Origin: CAYNEI01 sp964396185 | GTDB lineage: Archaea; Thermoplasmatota; SW-10-69-26 | Length of the DNA: 13,583 bases | NCBI GenBank assembly: GCA_964396185.1 | Contig: CAYNEI010000061.1 | Coordinates: forward strand, 1-13,583 | Direction: 5' to 3' | Part shown: one piece after another, positions 7,462 through 12,820 of the stretch | How the letters are laid out: each line of letters opens with the position of its first letter | How positions within the stretch are numbered: the first letter of the stretch is position 1 | The notes under the pieces: generated by a model | The model's input: the letters and a program-made list of their open reading frames with translations, nothing else | What the model was told of the DNA's origin: nothing | The model's database searches: none | Position numbers and translations under genes: made by a program

Positions 7462-8031
7462 CTACTTACAGAGCTCGACGAAGTTCTGGAAGATCCGCTC
7501 GCCGTGCTCAGTGTGGGAAACCTCGGGATGGAACTGGAGCCCGAAGAGCGGCCGGTCGGTGTGGCGCATGGCCTGGACCTGGCAGTCCTTGGATGAGGCG
7601 AGCACCTCGAAGGTGTCGGGCAGCACCGTGACCTCGTCGTTGTGGCTCTCCCAGACGAGGCTGCGCTCGGGCAGACCTTCCAGGATGTCCGTCTGGTCCA
7701 CAGCGTCGGCCAGCACGAGCTCGGTCTTCCCGAACTCGGGGACCTCGCTGGGCCCGGCCTCGCCGCCGAAGTGGCGGGCCATGAACTGGTGGCCCGCGCA
7801 GATGCCCAGGATGGGCACCTCACCCTCATCGAGGTAGGTGGCACACTCGCCCAGGGCATCGTTCAGGCCCACACGAGGCGCACCGCCTGAGAGCACCAGG
7901 CCGTCGACATCAAGCTGGTCCAGTGGCGTCGTGTTGGCCACGATCTCGGTCTCGACGCCCAAGTCGCGCAGCACGCGCCACTCTCTATGGGTCCACTGGC
8001 CACCGTTGTCCACCACGAAGATGCGCACCAT
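7462..8031 (-). CDS. guaAA: GMP synthase, glutaminase subunit (subunit A)
   Basis: A 189-residue class I glutamine amidotransferase. It releases ammonia from glutamine for the amination of XMP to GMP by a separate ATP-pyrophosphatase subunit, which is not in this window. The protein starts with MVRIFVVDNGGQWTHRE. It has the LSGG oxyanion loop, the nucleophile Cys in GICAGHQ, and the His-Glu pair in FHPEVSHTEHGE near the C-terminus. The length fits the stand-alone archaeal subunit rather than the fused bacterial enzyme. ATG 8031 has GGAGG (8039-8043) seven bases upstream. An upstream ATG at 8057 is out of frame. A TATA-like GGCTTATCT lies about 63 nt before the start, so the mRNA has a leader of about 35-40 nt. 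Confidence 0.93.
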   Translation of the reverse strand: MVRIFVVDNGGQWTHREWRVLRDLGVETEIVANTTPLDQLDVDGLVLSGGAPRVGLNDALGECATYLDEGEVPILGICAGHQFMARHFGGEAGPSEVPEFGKTELVLADAVDQTDILEGLPERSLVWESHNDEVTVLPDTFEVLASSKDCQVQAMRHTDRPLFGLQFHPEVSHTEHGERIFQNFVELCK

Positions 8032-8038
8032 CGAGGCT

Positions 8039-8043
8039 CCTCC
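8039..8043 (-). promoter_or_regulatory. Shine-Dalgarno of guaA glutaminase
   Basis: GGAGG on the minus strand, seven bases before ATG 8031. It fixes this start and shows that the organism uses SD-led initiation for some mRNAs. Confidence 0.7.
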
Positions 8044-8090
8044 ACGCACCCGGTCATCGGGGCGCGCTGGCCGCCACAAGGTCGACCGCC

Positions 8091-8099
8091 AGATAAGCC
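8091..8099 (-). promoter_or_regulatory. TATA-like box of guaA glutaminase
   Basis: GGCTTATCT on the minus strand. With transcription starting about 25 nt downstream, it gives a leader of about 35-40 nt that includes the GGAGG. Confidence 0.5.
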
Positions 8100-8101
8100 T
8101 T

Positions 8102-8207
8102 CTCCGGGAACCTAGATCACGAAGGCCTCCAAGGGGCTCGAAGGCCACGAAGGACCCTCGCGGGCCACGAACCAAGGACGCTCGAAGGCCACGAAGCGAG
8201 CCCGGAG
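8102..8207. repeat. Intergenic degenerate repeat element, CACGAAGG type
   Basis: Units of the form CACGAAGG or CTCGAAGG occur at 8118, 8137, 8146, 8166 (CACGAACC), 8181 and 8190 (CACGAAGC). CTCGAAGGCCACGAAG occurs exactly twice, at 8137 and 8181. The array is bounded by CTCCGGG (8102-8108) and its complement CCCGGAG (8201-8207). It fills the gap between the divergent guaA and tpiA genes. It resembles the two elements at 10745-10842 and 12670-12735. Confidence 0.6.
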
Positions 8208-8228
8208 GCATGCACGACCCCCAGGGAG

Positions 8229-8236
8229 ATTTAAGG
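8229..8236 (+). promoter_or_regulatory. TATA box of tpiA
   Basis: ATTTAAGG centred about 28 nt before ATG 8260, with no Shine-Dalgarno between. It fits a leaderless transcript. Confidence 0.65.
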
Positions 8237-8259
8237 GGGCGTGCCGGTTCACGGGCTCC

Positions 8260-8964
8260 ATGGTTGACCGCGCTCCACGCTTCGATGAACCTCTCGTCGT
8301 GATCAACTACAAGGTCTACCCGCAAGCGCTGGGCAAACGCGCTGTGGACCTAACCAAGCGCTTGGAGGCAGCCGCGTCCAGCTTCCCTGAGGCGACGGTG
8401 GCCGTCTGCCCGAGCCACCCTGAACTGGCATCGGTCACGCAGGCCACCGAGCTCCCGGTGCTCGCGCAAGGCGTGGACGGCTCCCAGCCGGGCTCCGGGA
8501 CCGGCAAGGTCCTGCCCGAGAGCCTGAACGACCTCGGGGTCCGGGGGAGCCTGATCAACCACGCGGAGAACCAGGTCCCCTTCGAGGCGGCCAGCCAAGC
8601 GGTCAAGCGCCTCACCGAGCTCGACATGGCCAGCATCGTCTGTGCTGCTGATGAACAGGCCACGCGCGGTCTCGCAGAGCTCCAGCCTAGCTATGTGGCC
8701 ATGGAACCCCCGGCGCTCATCGGAGGGGAGACCTCGGTCACCACGGCGGACCCAGGCATCATCGAGGCCAGCGTAGCCGCTGCCCGAGAAGTCGATGCTG
8801 AAGCGCGCGTGCTCTGCGGTGCTGGCGTCAAGACAGGCGAGGACGTGGCCGCAGCACTCCAGCTTGGCACCCGAGGCGTGCTCGTGGCCTCAGGCGTGGT
8901 GAAAGCTGACGACCCAGGCGCCGCGCTGGCAGGGCTGCTGGAAGGAGCAACAAGACACCGCTAA
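8260..8964 (+). CDS. tpiA: Triosephosphate isomerase, archaeal
   Basis: A 234-residue TIM-barrel enzyme that interconverts dihydroxyacetone phosphate and glyceraldehyde-3-phosphate. Catalytic residues are visible: Asn16 and Lys18 (VINYKVY), His101 (LINHAE) and Glu149 in YVAMEPPALIG. The C-terminal phosphate-binding motifs are GAGVKTGEDVAAAL and LGTRGVLVASGVVKADDP. The length is typical of the short archaeal enzymes and below the roughly 250 residues of bacterial ones. The ATG at 8260 is supported by the TATA box 28 nt upstream. It lies close to gap, the next enzyme in the pathway, but on the opposite strand and with its own promoter. Confidence 0.95.
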   Translation: MVDRAPRFDEPLVVINYKVYPQALGKRAVDLTKRLEAAASSFPEATVAVCPSHPELASVTQATELPVLAQGVDGSQPGSGTGKVLPESLNDLGVRGSLINHAENQVPFEAASQAVKRLTELDMASIVCAADEQATRGLAELQPSYVAMEPPALIGGETSVTTADPGIIEASVAAAREVDAEARVLCGAGVKTGEDVAAALQLGTRGVLVASGVVKADDPGAALAGLLEGATRHR

Positions 8965-9016
8965 GCCACCTGTGGAAGGCCCGGAACGGCTCAAGCGGCC
9001 CGCTCGGGGCCAGAGA

Positions 9017-9025
9017 GATATAAGG
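9017..9025 (+). promoter_or_regulatory. Possible plus-strand TATA box, antisense to the 61-residue gene
   Basis: GATATAAGG in the gap between convergent genes. A GTG at 9049 lies about 29 nt downstream and opens a 40-codon frame antisense to the small gene at 9060-9245. It may drive an antisense RNA, or the AT-rich stretch may simply be part of the 3' end of the small gene on the other strand. Confidence 0.25.
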
Positions 9026-9027
9026 GA

Positions 9028-9047
9028 GGTGGGGCCGAAGCCCCACC
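9028..9047. terminator. Perfect 8-bp hairpin between convergent genes
   Basis: GGTGGGGC (9028-9035), loop CGAA, GCCCCACC (9040-9047). It lies 12 nt beyond the stop of the 61-residue minus-strand gene and is followed in that direction by CCTTATATCTCTC. Its position fits a 3'-end signal for that gene. Confidence 0.5.
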
Positions 9048-9059
9048 GGTGATCGAGGA

Positions 9060-9245
9060 CTACGACTTGCGGAGGTACGGGAGGCCTGTGGTGTCGTTGA
9101 CACCGACCTCGTACCCGTCCGGCATGTCGCACTTGTTGCCGGACTTAGGCGTCTTCTTCGAGAAGAAGTAGATCGTCTGCGTTCCGCCGTTCTTCAGGTC
9201 CACGTCCCTCTTGTATAGGGTATATCCGTTGTGTGTGTACGGCAT
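9060..9245 (-). CDS. Small conserved-looking basic protein, function unknown
   Basis: A 61-residue protein rich in Lys, Tyr and Gly with one Cys (C39). It has the distinctive motifs NGYTLYKRDVDLKNG, QTIYFFSKKTPKSG, CDMPDGYEVGVN and TGLPYLRK. I recognise this as a type of short, strongly patterned protein found in archaeal genomes, from memory and without a search. Its role is unknown to me. The pattern and charge would fit an RNA- or ribosome-associated protein, but that is speculation. ATG 9245 is chosen because the motif pattern begins there. A GTG at 9272 would add nine residues but sits only about 24 nt from the TATA box centre. The gene is convergent with tpiA. Confidence 0.78.
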   Translation of the reverse strand: MPYTHNGYTLYKRDVDLKNGGTQTIYFFSKKTPKSGNKCDMPDGYEVGVNDTTGLPYLRKS

Positions 9246-9291
9246 CCCTTGCACCCGGCCATGAGAAGGCACCGCTCGGGATGAAGGTTCC

Positions 9292-9300
9292 GCTTTAAAT
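9292..9300 (-). promoter_or_regulatory. TATA box of the 61-residue gene
   Basis: ATTTAAAG on the minus strand, the most AT-rich spot in the region. It predicts transcription from about 9270, leaving a leader of about 25 nt before ATG 9245. Confidence 0.6.
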
Positions 9301-9342
9301 TGTACACATCTGCGGATTATAGGTGGTGGCTAAGGGGGCGCG

Positions 9343-9387
9343 CCACCAGGCGCGCAAGCAAGCGCGCACCAGCGCGCCATGCGGTGG
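9343..9387. terminator. Very GC-rich hairpin after the GST-like gene
   Basis: CCACC (9343-9347) pairs with GGTGG (9383-9387) and GGCGCGC (9349-9355) with GCGCGCC (9372-9378). A further GCGCGC block (9362-9367) lies in the loop. It lies 22 nt beyond the GST-like stop codon at 9409 on the minus strand. No T tract follows directly, so termination is inferred. Confidence 0.4.
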
Positions 9388-9408
9388 TTTTCATCGAGCC
9401 AGGCTGGC

Positions 9409-10125
9409 CTACCCGGACTCCATCTCGATCCGTACCGAGGCAGCCTGCTCGCGAAGCTTGTCGTTGAGCGTGGCGGCCCAATCGAGCACGTGGCCCTGGT
9501 CGAAGCGAGCGCGCAGGCCATCGAACCGGAGCAGGGGGTCCAGCAAGGCCACCACGGCGATGTCGGCAGCGGTGAGCTCCGAGCCGACCAGGTTGCCGTG
9601 GTCCGCGAGCAACCCATCCAGGTGAGCCAGCGCTGCCTCCATGAACGCCGCATCCTGGCGCGCCACGGTGGACGTGACGCCCTCGTTGAGCAGGGACCAT
9701 CGGTTGGCAGCCAACCCGACCAGGTAGCCGCGCACGCCACCGCCGAAGGCTTCGGAGAGCTCGTCCGGCTCGTCCTTGAGATAAGCGTGCGTGATGCGTT
9801 GGGTGCGATGAGCCAGGTCGAGATCCGCCCAGTCCTCCAAGGCAAGGCAGAGCCGGCGCGCTTGGGGCTCCTCTGGGTACAGGCTGGGTTGTGGGGCTTC
9901 CTGTTCGATGCGTTGGGCAGCGCGCTCCCATGGGATGTACTCCCCGTCCACCTCGAGCACGGGCAGCTCCTCGACGCCAAGCTCGCGCGTCACCATCGGG
10001 GTGTGGGAGAGGGGGACGATCCGGCTCGTGTACGCGATGTCCTTGATGCCGAGCAGGTACTCCACTTTCGAACCCGTGTGGGCGTAAGGCGGGGTGTAGA
10101 GCCGCCAGTTCGTGTCCTCTGCCAT
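9409..10125 (-). CDS. Glutathione S-transferase-like protein
   Basis: A 238-residue protein with the two-domain GST layout. The N-terminal thioredoxin-like fold starts NWRLYTPPYAHTGSKVEYLLG and has the cis-proline motif ELPVLEVDG (Pro55). The C-terminal helical domain holds a LLADHGNLVGSELTAADIAVVALLDPLL-like segment (about 173-200), including the TAAD N-cap typical of GSTs. The position that is Cys or Ser in many GSTs is filled by a Tyr/Thr/Ser-rich loop (14-19), with no Cys near it. Substrate and thiol are unknown. GSTs are uncommon in archaea, many of which lack glutathione, so a different cofactor or a structural role is possible. ATG 10125 lies about 25 nt from the shared TATA element, as for a leaderless start. 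It diverges from the YbaK-like gene. Confidence 0.82.
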   Translation of the reverse strand: MAEDTNWRLYTPPYAHTGSKVEYLLGIKDIAYTSRIVPLSHTPMVTRELGVEELPVLEVDGEYIPWERAAQRIEQEAPQPSLYPEEPQARRLCLALEDWADLDLAHRTQRITHAYLKDEPDELSEAFGGGVRGYLVGLAANRWSLLNEGVTSTVARQDAAFMEAALAHLDGLLADHGNLVGSELTAADIAVVALLDPLLRFDGLRARFDQGHVLDWAATLNDKLREQAASVRIEMESG

Positions 10126-10145
10126 CGCTCCCGCATATGGGGTCC

Positions 10146-10156
10146 AATTAAAAAGG
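10146..10156. promoter_or_regulatory. Shared bidirectional TATA element of GST-like and YbaK-like genes
   Basis: AATTAAAAAGG on the plus strand and CCTTTTTAATT on the minus strand form the only AT-rich block in the 104-bp divergent gap. It lies about 25 nt before the GST-like ATG at 10125 on the minus strand. It lies about 32 nt before an ATG at 10183 on the plus strand that opens a 15-codon frame ahead of the YbaK-like gene. Confidence 0.6.
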
Positions 10157-10182
10157 CGAACCCCCTTGCCCGCGGCACGGAT

Positions 10183-10230
10183 ATGGAGGCCCGCCCACGA
10201 CAGCTGGAGCGCTCGGTGGTGGAGGCATAG
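10183..10230 (+). CDS. Possible 15-codon leader ORF overlapping the YbaK-like start
   Basis: ATG 10183 opens the frame MEARPRQLERSVVEA and stops at TAG 10228-10230. The last base of this stop is the first base of the GTG start of the YbaK-like gene (TAGTG). The ATG has the same TATA spacing as clearly leaderless genes in this window. A leader peptide translationally coupled to the next gene is plausible. Chance is not excluded because the frame is very short. Confidence 0.3.
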   Translation: MEARPRQLERSVVEA

Positions 10231-10721
10231 TGGTCGGCCCCCAGGATCTCGCCCGGTACGCGCGGGACCACGGGGTCCCGGTCAGGGTGCTCTCCGACCT
10301 GGGTTCTGTCCGCACCGTGGTTGAGGCCTCCGAAGCCCTGGAGCGAGCTCCTGGCCAGATCGGCAACACGGTTCTGATCACGGTCCGAGGGGACCCGGTG
10401 CTCGTGGTCGTCCCAGGCGATCGCCGGGTCGACGGTGCCGCCGTGGGCCGCGCCATGGATGCAGGACCCCTCGAGGTCGCCCTGGCCACCCAGAACGAGG
10501 TCCGGGAACATACGGACTCCGAGCCCGGGCTGATCCCCCCGTTCGGCCACCCCACCTCGATCCCGCTCTTCGTGGACGAGCGCGTGCTCTCCCACGACCG
10601 CATCCTGGTCCCGGCAGGCTCGCCGGACACCCTCATCGAGCTCGACCCCAGTGGCCTGGCAAGGCTCGCGCAAGCCCAGGTCGGGGACTGGAGCGAACCC
10701 ATCGACACGGCTGCGAGCTGA
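10230..10721 (+). CDS. YbaK/EbsC-type aminoacyl-tRNA deacylase-like protein
   Basis: A 163-residue single-domain protein of the YbaK/ProXp family, whose members hydrolyse mischarged tRNAs such as Cys-tRNA-Pro or Ala-tRNA-Pro. Matching blocks are APGQIGNTVLI (40-50), PVLVVVPGDRRVDGAAV (about 55-71), a GLIPPFGHPTSIPLFVD block and the C-terminal VPAGSPDTLIELDPSGLARL. The family normally has Lys-Ser/Thr-Leu after the QI pair, and that lysine is needed for deacylation. Here the residue is Asn46. The protein may therefore bind but not deacylate tRNA, or use another residue. GTG 10230 is the only plausible start. GGAGG at 10221-10225 is four bases upstream, a rather short spacing. It shares a divergent promoter with the GST-like gene. 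Confidence 0.85.
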   Translation: MVGPQDLARYARDHGVPVRVLSDLGSVRTVVEASEALERAPGQIGNTVLITVRGDPVLVVVPGDRRVDGAAVGRAMDAGPLEVALATQNEVREHTDSEPGLIPPFGHPTSIPLFVDERVLSHDRILVPAGSPDTLIELDPSGLARLAQAQVGDWSEPIDTAAS

Positions 10722-10744
10722 CCGCTCCGCGGAGAGAACGGGTC

Positions 10745-10842
10745 ACCACAACGGCACAAAGGTACAACGACGCACAGCGAGCTCAAGGAGGCAGAGGCCC
10801 CCTACGGTCCCTGGGCCGTTGGGCTCGTTGTGCCGTTGTGGT
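10745..10842. repeat. Intergenic inverted-repeat element with CACARMGR units
   Basis: ACCACAACGGCACAA (10745-10759) and its exact complement (10828-10842) form 15-bp terminal inverted repeats. Inside, CACAACGG, CACAAAGG, TACAACGA and CACAGCGA follow one another at 8-10 nt intervals, then a GGCAGAGGC unit and a GGCCC/GGGCC inner stem. The element fills the gap between the YbaK-like gene and the aIF1A promoter, encodes no protein, and is like the elements at 8102 and 12670. Confidence 0.65.
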
Positions 10843-10868
10843 AAGCTCGGCGAATGGAGAGGTCAAAG

Positions 10869-10876
10869 GACTTATG
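10869..10876 (+). promoter_or_regulatory. TATA-like box of aIF1A
   Basis: GACTTATG about 38 nt before ATG 10910, giving a leader of only about ten bases. It lies 27 bp after the end of the inverted-repeat element. Confidence 0.5.
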
Positions 10877-10909
10877 ACCGGGCCGAGGCTATGCCGGGCT
10901 CGCACGCCC

Positions 10910-11230
10910 ATGGCTGACGACGACGATAGTCAAAGTGACCAGTTCCGGGGACCCCTTCCAGACAAGCGGAAGCGGGAGATGTTCGCCATCGCAGAGTCCC
11001 TGCTCGGCGGCTCCCGCATGCGCGTGATCTGCGAGGATGGCCAGTCGCGGATGGCCCGCATCAAGGGCAAGCACAAGCGCCGCATGTGGATCCGCGAGGG
11101 CGACCTGCTCATCGTGAAGCCGTGGGACTTCCAGGACGAGAAGTGCGACGTCGAGTACCGCTACATCAAGAACCAGGCCCAGTACCTCTCCCGCCAGGGC
11201 CTCATCCCGGACGAGCTCGATGTTTTCTAA
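10910..11230 (+). CDS. eif1a: Translation initiation factor aIF1A
   Basis: A 106-residue archaeal homologue of eIF1A and bacterial IF1. It binds the A site of the small ribosomal subunit and helps initiator tRNA placement and mRNA scanning or start selection. After an acidic tail (ADDDDSQSDQ) comes the OB-fold: LPDKRKREMFAIAESLLGGS, MRVICEDGQSRMARIKGKHK, RRMWIREGDLLIVKPWDFQDEK and VEYRYIKNQAQYL, all closely matching the family. ATG 10910 gives a normal length and N-terminus. An upstream ATG at 10891 is out of frame. rio1 follows after 80 nt with its own TATA box, and the KH gene follows that, a gene order often seen in archaea. Confidence 0.96.
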   Translation: MADDDDSQSDQFRGPLPDKRKREMFAIAESLLGGSRMRVICEDGQSRMARIKGKHKRRMWIREGDLLIVKPWDFQDEKCDVEYRYIKNQAQYLSRQGLIPDELDVF

Positions 11231-11270
11231 GCTCGTTCCAGGCTCGGTCCTGCGCCCCACCGCAGCGGCC

Positions 11271-11280
11271 TATCTTTAAG
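11271..11280 (+). promoter_or_regulatory. TATA box of the rio1-KH operon
   Basis: TATCTTTAAG centred about 34 nt before ATG 11311, with no Shine-Dalgarno between. It indicates a near-leaderless mRNA for rio1 and the overlapping KH gene. Confidence 0.6.
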
Positions 11281-11310
11281 TAGGGGCCTCCCGTCCTTCA
11301 GGACACCGCG

Positions 11311-12111
11311 ATGCGAGACGCTGAGGACTGGGAACAGATCGTCGAACGCGCCCTGGAGAAGGTCAAGGTCGACCCTCGCCTTGAGGCTGCAGACCTGTTC
11401 AAGACCGAGGCCGAGGTCTTCGACCTGCGCACGATGAAGACCCTCTCCAAGCTCATCAGCGACCGCTACATCGACACCCTCGATTTCTGCGTCAGCACAG
11501 GCAAGGAGGCCAACGTCTTCCGAGGCACCACGCCGGAGAAGACCGAGGTCGCTGTGAAGATCTACCGCACCAACACGCGGACCTTCCGCAGCCACATGGA
11601 GTACCTCTGGGGCGACCCGCGCTTCCGGCCCATGGGCAAGTCCAACCGCCAGGTCATCGATCTCTGGGCCAGCAAGGAGGTCAAGAACCTCTACCGCTTC
11701 CTGGAGGCCGACTGCCGCGTCCCGCGACCCATCACCCAGCACCACAACGTGGTCATCATGGAGTACATCGGCGAGGGCACCGCCATCGCACCCCAGCTCC
11801 GCCAGGTCGACCTCGAAGACCCCCATCCAGTCTTCAACGAGCTCGTTCAGTTCGTTCGACGGGCCTGGCAGGAGGCCAACCTCGTGCATGGCGACCTCTC
11901 GGAGTACAACATCCTCATGACGCCAGAGGAGACCATCGTCATCGACTGCGCCCAAGCCGTCGTGCGCGACCACCCCCGCTCGATCGAGTTGCTCGAGCGC
12001 GACGTGGCCAACCTCTGCAAGCACTTCGGCCGTTTGGGGGTCGATGCCGATCCCGAAACCACGCTAGCCACCATCCGAGGCGAGAGCCCTCCGGAGGAGA
12101 CCCAAGGATGA
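11311..12111 (+). CDS. rio1: RIO1-type serine kinase/ATPase
   Basis: A 266-residue atypical protein kinase of the RIO1 family, acting as ATPase and kinase in late maturation of the small ribosomal subunit. After a helical N-terminal extension it shows the nucleotide loop STGKEANVF (62-70) with the ATP-binding Lys83 (VAVKIYR). The catalytic loop is LVHGDLSEYNIL with Asp195 and Asn200, and the metal-binding motif is VIDCAQAV with Asp212, to which RIO1 phosphate is transiently linked. RIO2's extra N-terminal winged helix is absent, so this is RIO1. The last four bases overlap the KH gene start (ATGA), so the two genes are translationally coupled. Confidence 0.96.
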   Translation: MRDAEDWEQIVERALEKVKVDPRLEAADLFKTEAEVFDLRTMKTLSKLISDRYIDTLDFCVSTGKEANVFRGTTPEKTEVAVKIYRTNTRTFRSHMEYLWGDPRFRPMGKSNRQVIDLWASKEVKNLYRFLEADCRVPRPITQHHNVVIMEYIGEGTAIAPQLRQVDLEDPHPVFNELVQFVRRAWQEANLVHGDLSEYNILMTPEETIVIDCAQAVVRDHPRSIELLERDVANLCKHFGRLGVDADPETTLATIRGESPPEETQG

Positions 12112-12656
12112 ACATCCCACCGATCCGGATCCCCAAGGAACGCATCGGCGTCCTCATCGGACCCGATGGCACGACCCGCCAAGAGATCGAGGAGCGATCA
12201 GGCACGGAGCTGGACATCGACTCCGAGACCGGCGAGGTCCGCATCCACGACGACGAGGCCTACGACCCCGTGCTCGTGCTCAAACTCCAGGACGTCGTCA
12301 AAGCCATCGCCCGGGGATTCAGCCCGGAGCGCGCCTTCCGGCTCTGGCAAGACGACGTGTACCTCGAGCTGATCGACTTAACCGAGTACGTGGGCACGCG
12401 CAAAGGCCAGATCGACCGCGTCAAAGGCCGCATCATCGGGTCCGGTGGGCGCACGCGAGAGACCATCGAGGCGCTCTCAGACGCCCAGGTCAGCATCTAC
12501 GGGAAGACCGTGGGCATCATCGGCGAGGTCGAGGAGGTCCAGGCCGCCCACGAGGCCGTGGACATGCTCATCGACGGCGCCCCCCACTCGACGGTCTACA
12601 AGTTCCTCGAGCAGGCCCGACGCGAGATGCGCATGCACGATCTGGGCCTGGGGTGA
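12108..12656 (+). CDS. Two-KH-domain RNA-binding protein (archaeal Dim2/Pno1-like)
   Basis: A 182-residue protein with two KH folds. The first has IPKERIGVLIGPDGTTRQEIE with the GPDG loop (about residues 18-21). The second has RVKGRIIGSGGRTRETIEAL with GSGG (about 111-114), followed by VSIYGKTVGIIGEVEEVQAA. This layout matches the universal archaeal KH protein related to eukaryotic Dim2/Pno1, which binds near the 3' end of small-subunit rRNA during maturation. It overlaps rio1 by four bases (ATGA). The genetic link to rio1 and aIF1A supports a role at the maturing 30S subunit. Confidence 0.92.
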   Translation: MNIPPIRIPKERIGVLIGPDGTTRQEIEERSGTELDIDSETGEVRIHDDEAYDPVLVLKLQDVVKAIARGFSPERAFRLWQDDVYLELIDLTEYVGTRKGQIDRVKGRIIGSGGRTRETIEALSDAQVSIYGKTVGIIGEVEEVQAAHEAVDMLIDGAPHSTVYKFLEQARREMRMHDLGLG

Positions 12657-12669
12657 ACCGACAACCCTC

Positions 12670-12735
12670 AACCACAGACGGCACACGAGCTTTCCCCGCT
12701 GTGGGGCCTCTGTGACCTTTGTGGTCTCTGTGGTT
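12670..12735. repeat. Intergenic inverted-repeat element with CACAGAGG units
   Basis: AACCACAGA (12670-12678) and TCTGTGGTT (12727-12735) form 9-bp inverted ends. On the minus strand the right half reads CACAGAGA, CACAAAGG, CACAGAGG, CACAGCGG at 9, 9 and 11 nt steps. It fills most of the gap after the KH gene. Translated, such units give NHRDHKGHRG- or QRPQRSQRP-like strings, familiar as spurious ORFs in other genomes. Confidence 0.65.
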
Positions 12736-12820
12736 CCTGGTCCGTCGCCCAAGACCGAAAGCGACATTTCGATGACCCCACCTGACCATTGATGTACCCC
12801 CGGAACGGAGTGTAGGCCTG

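Noticed and set aside
6345..7631. 428-codon plus-strand frame opposite gap and guaA
   Set aside because: Both opposite-strand proteins have full catalytic motifs. This frame is a mirror of their codons.
7410..7859. Upstream in-frame extension of gap (150 extra codons)
   Set aside because: It overlaps guaA out of frame, has no family homology, and the TATA box at 7440-7448 lies within it.
8118..8197. CRISPR array
   Set aside because: The repeated units are only 8-16 nt, degenerate and unevenly spaced, with no constant-length spacers and no cas genes nearby.
10230..10721. Frameshift joining the 15-codon leader frame to the YbaK-like gene
   Set aside because: The YbaK-like protein has a normal family N-terminus from GTG 10230, so no missing part needs to be explained.
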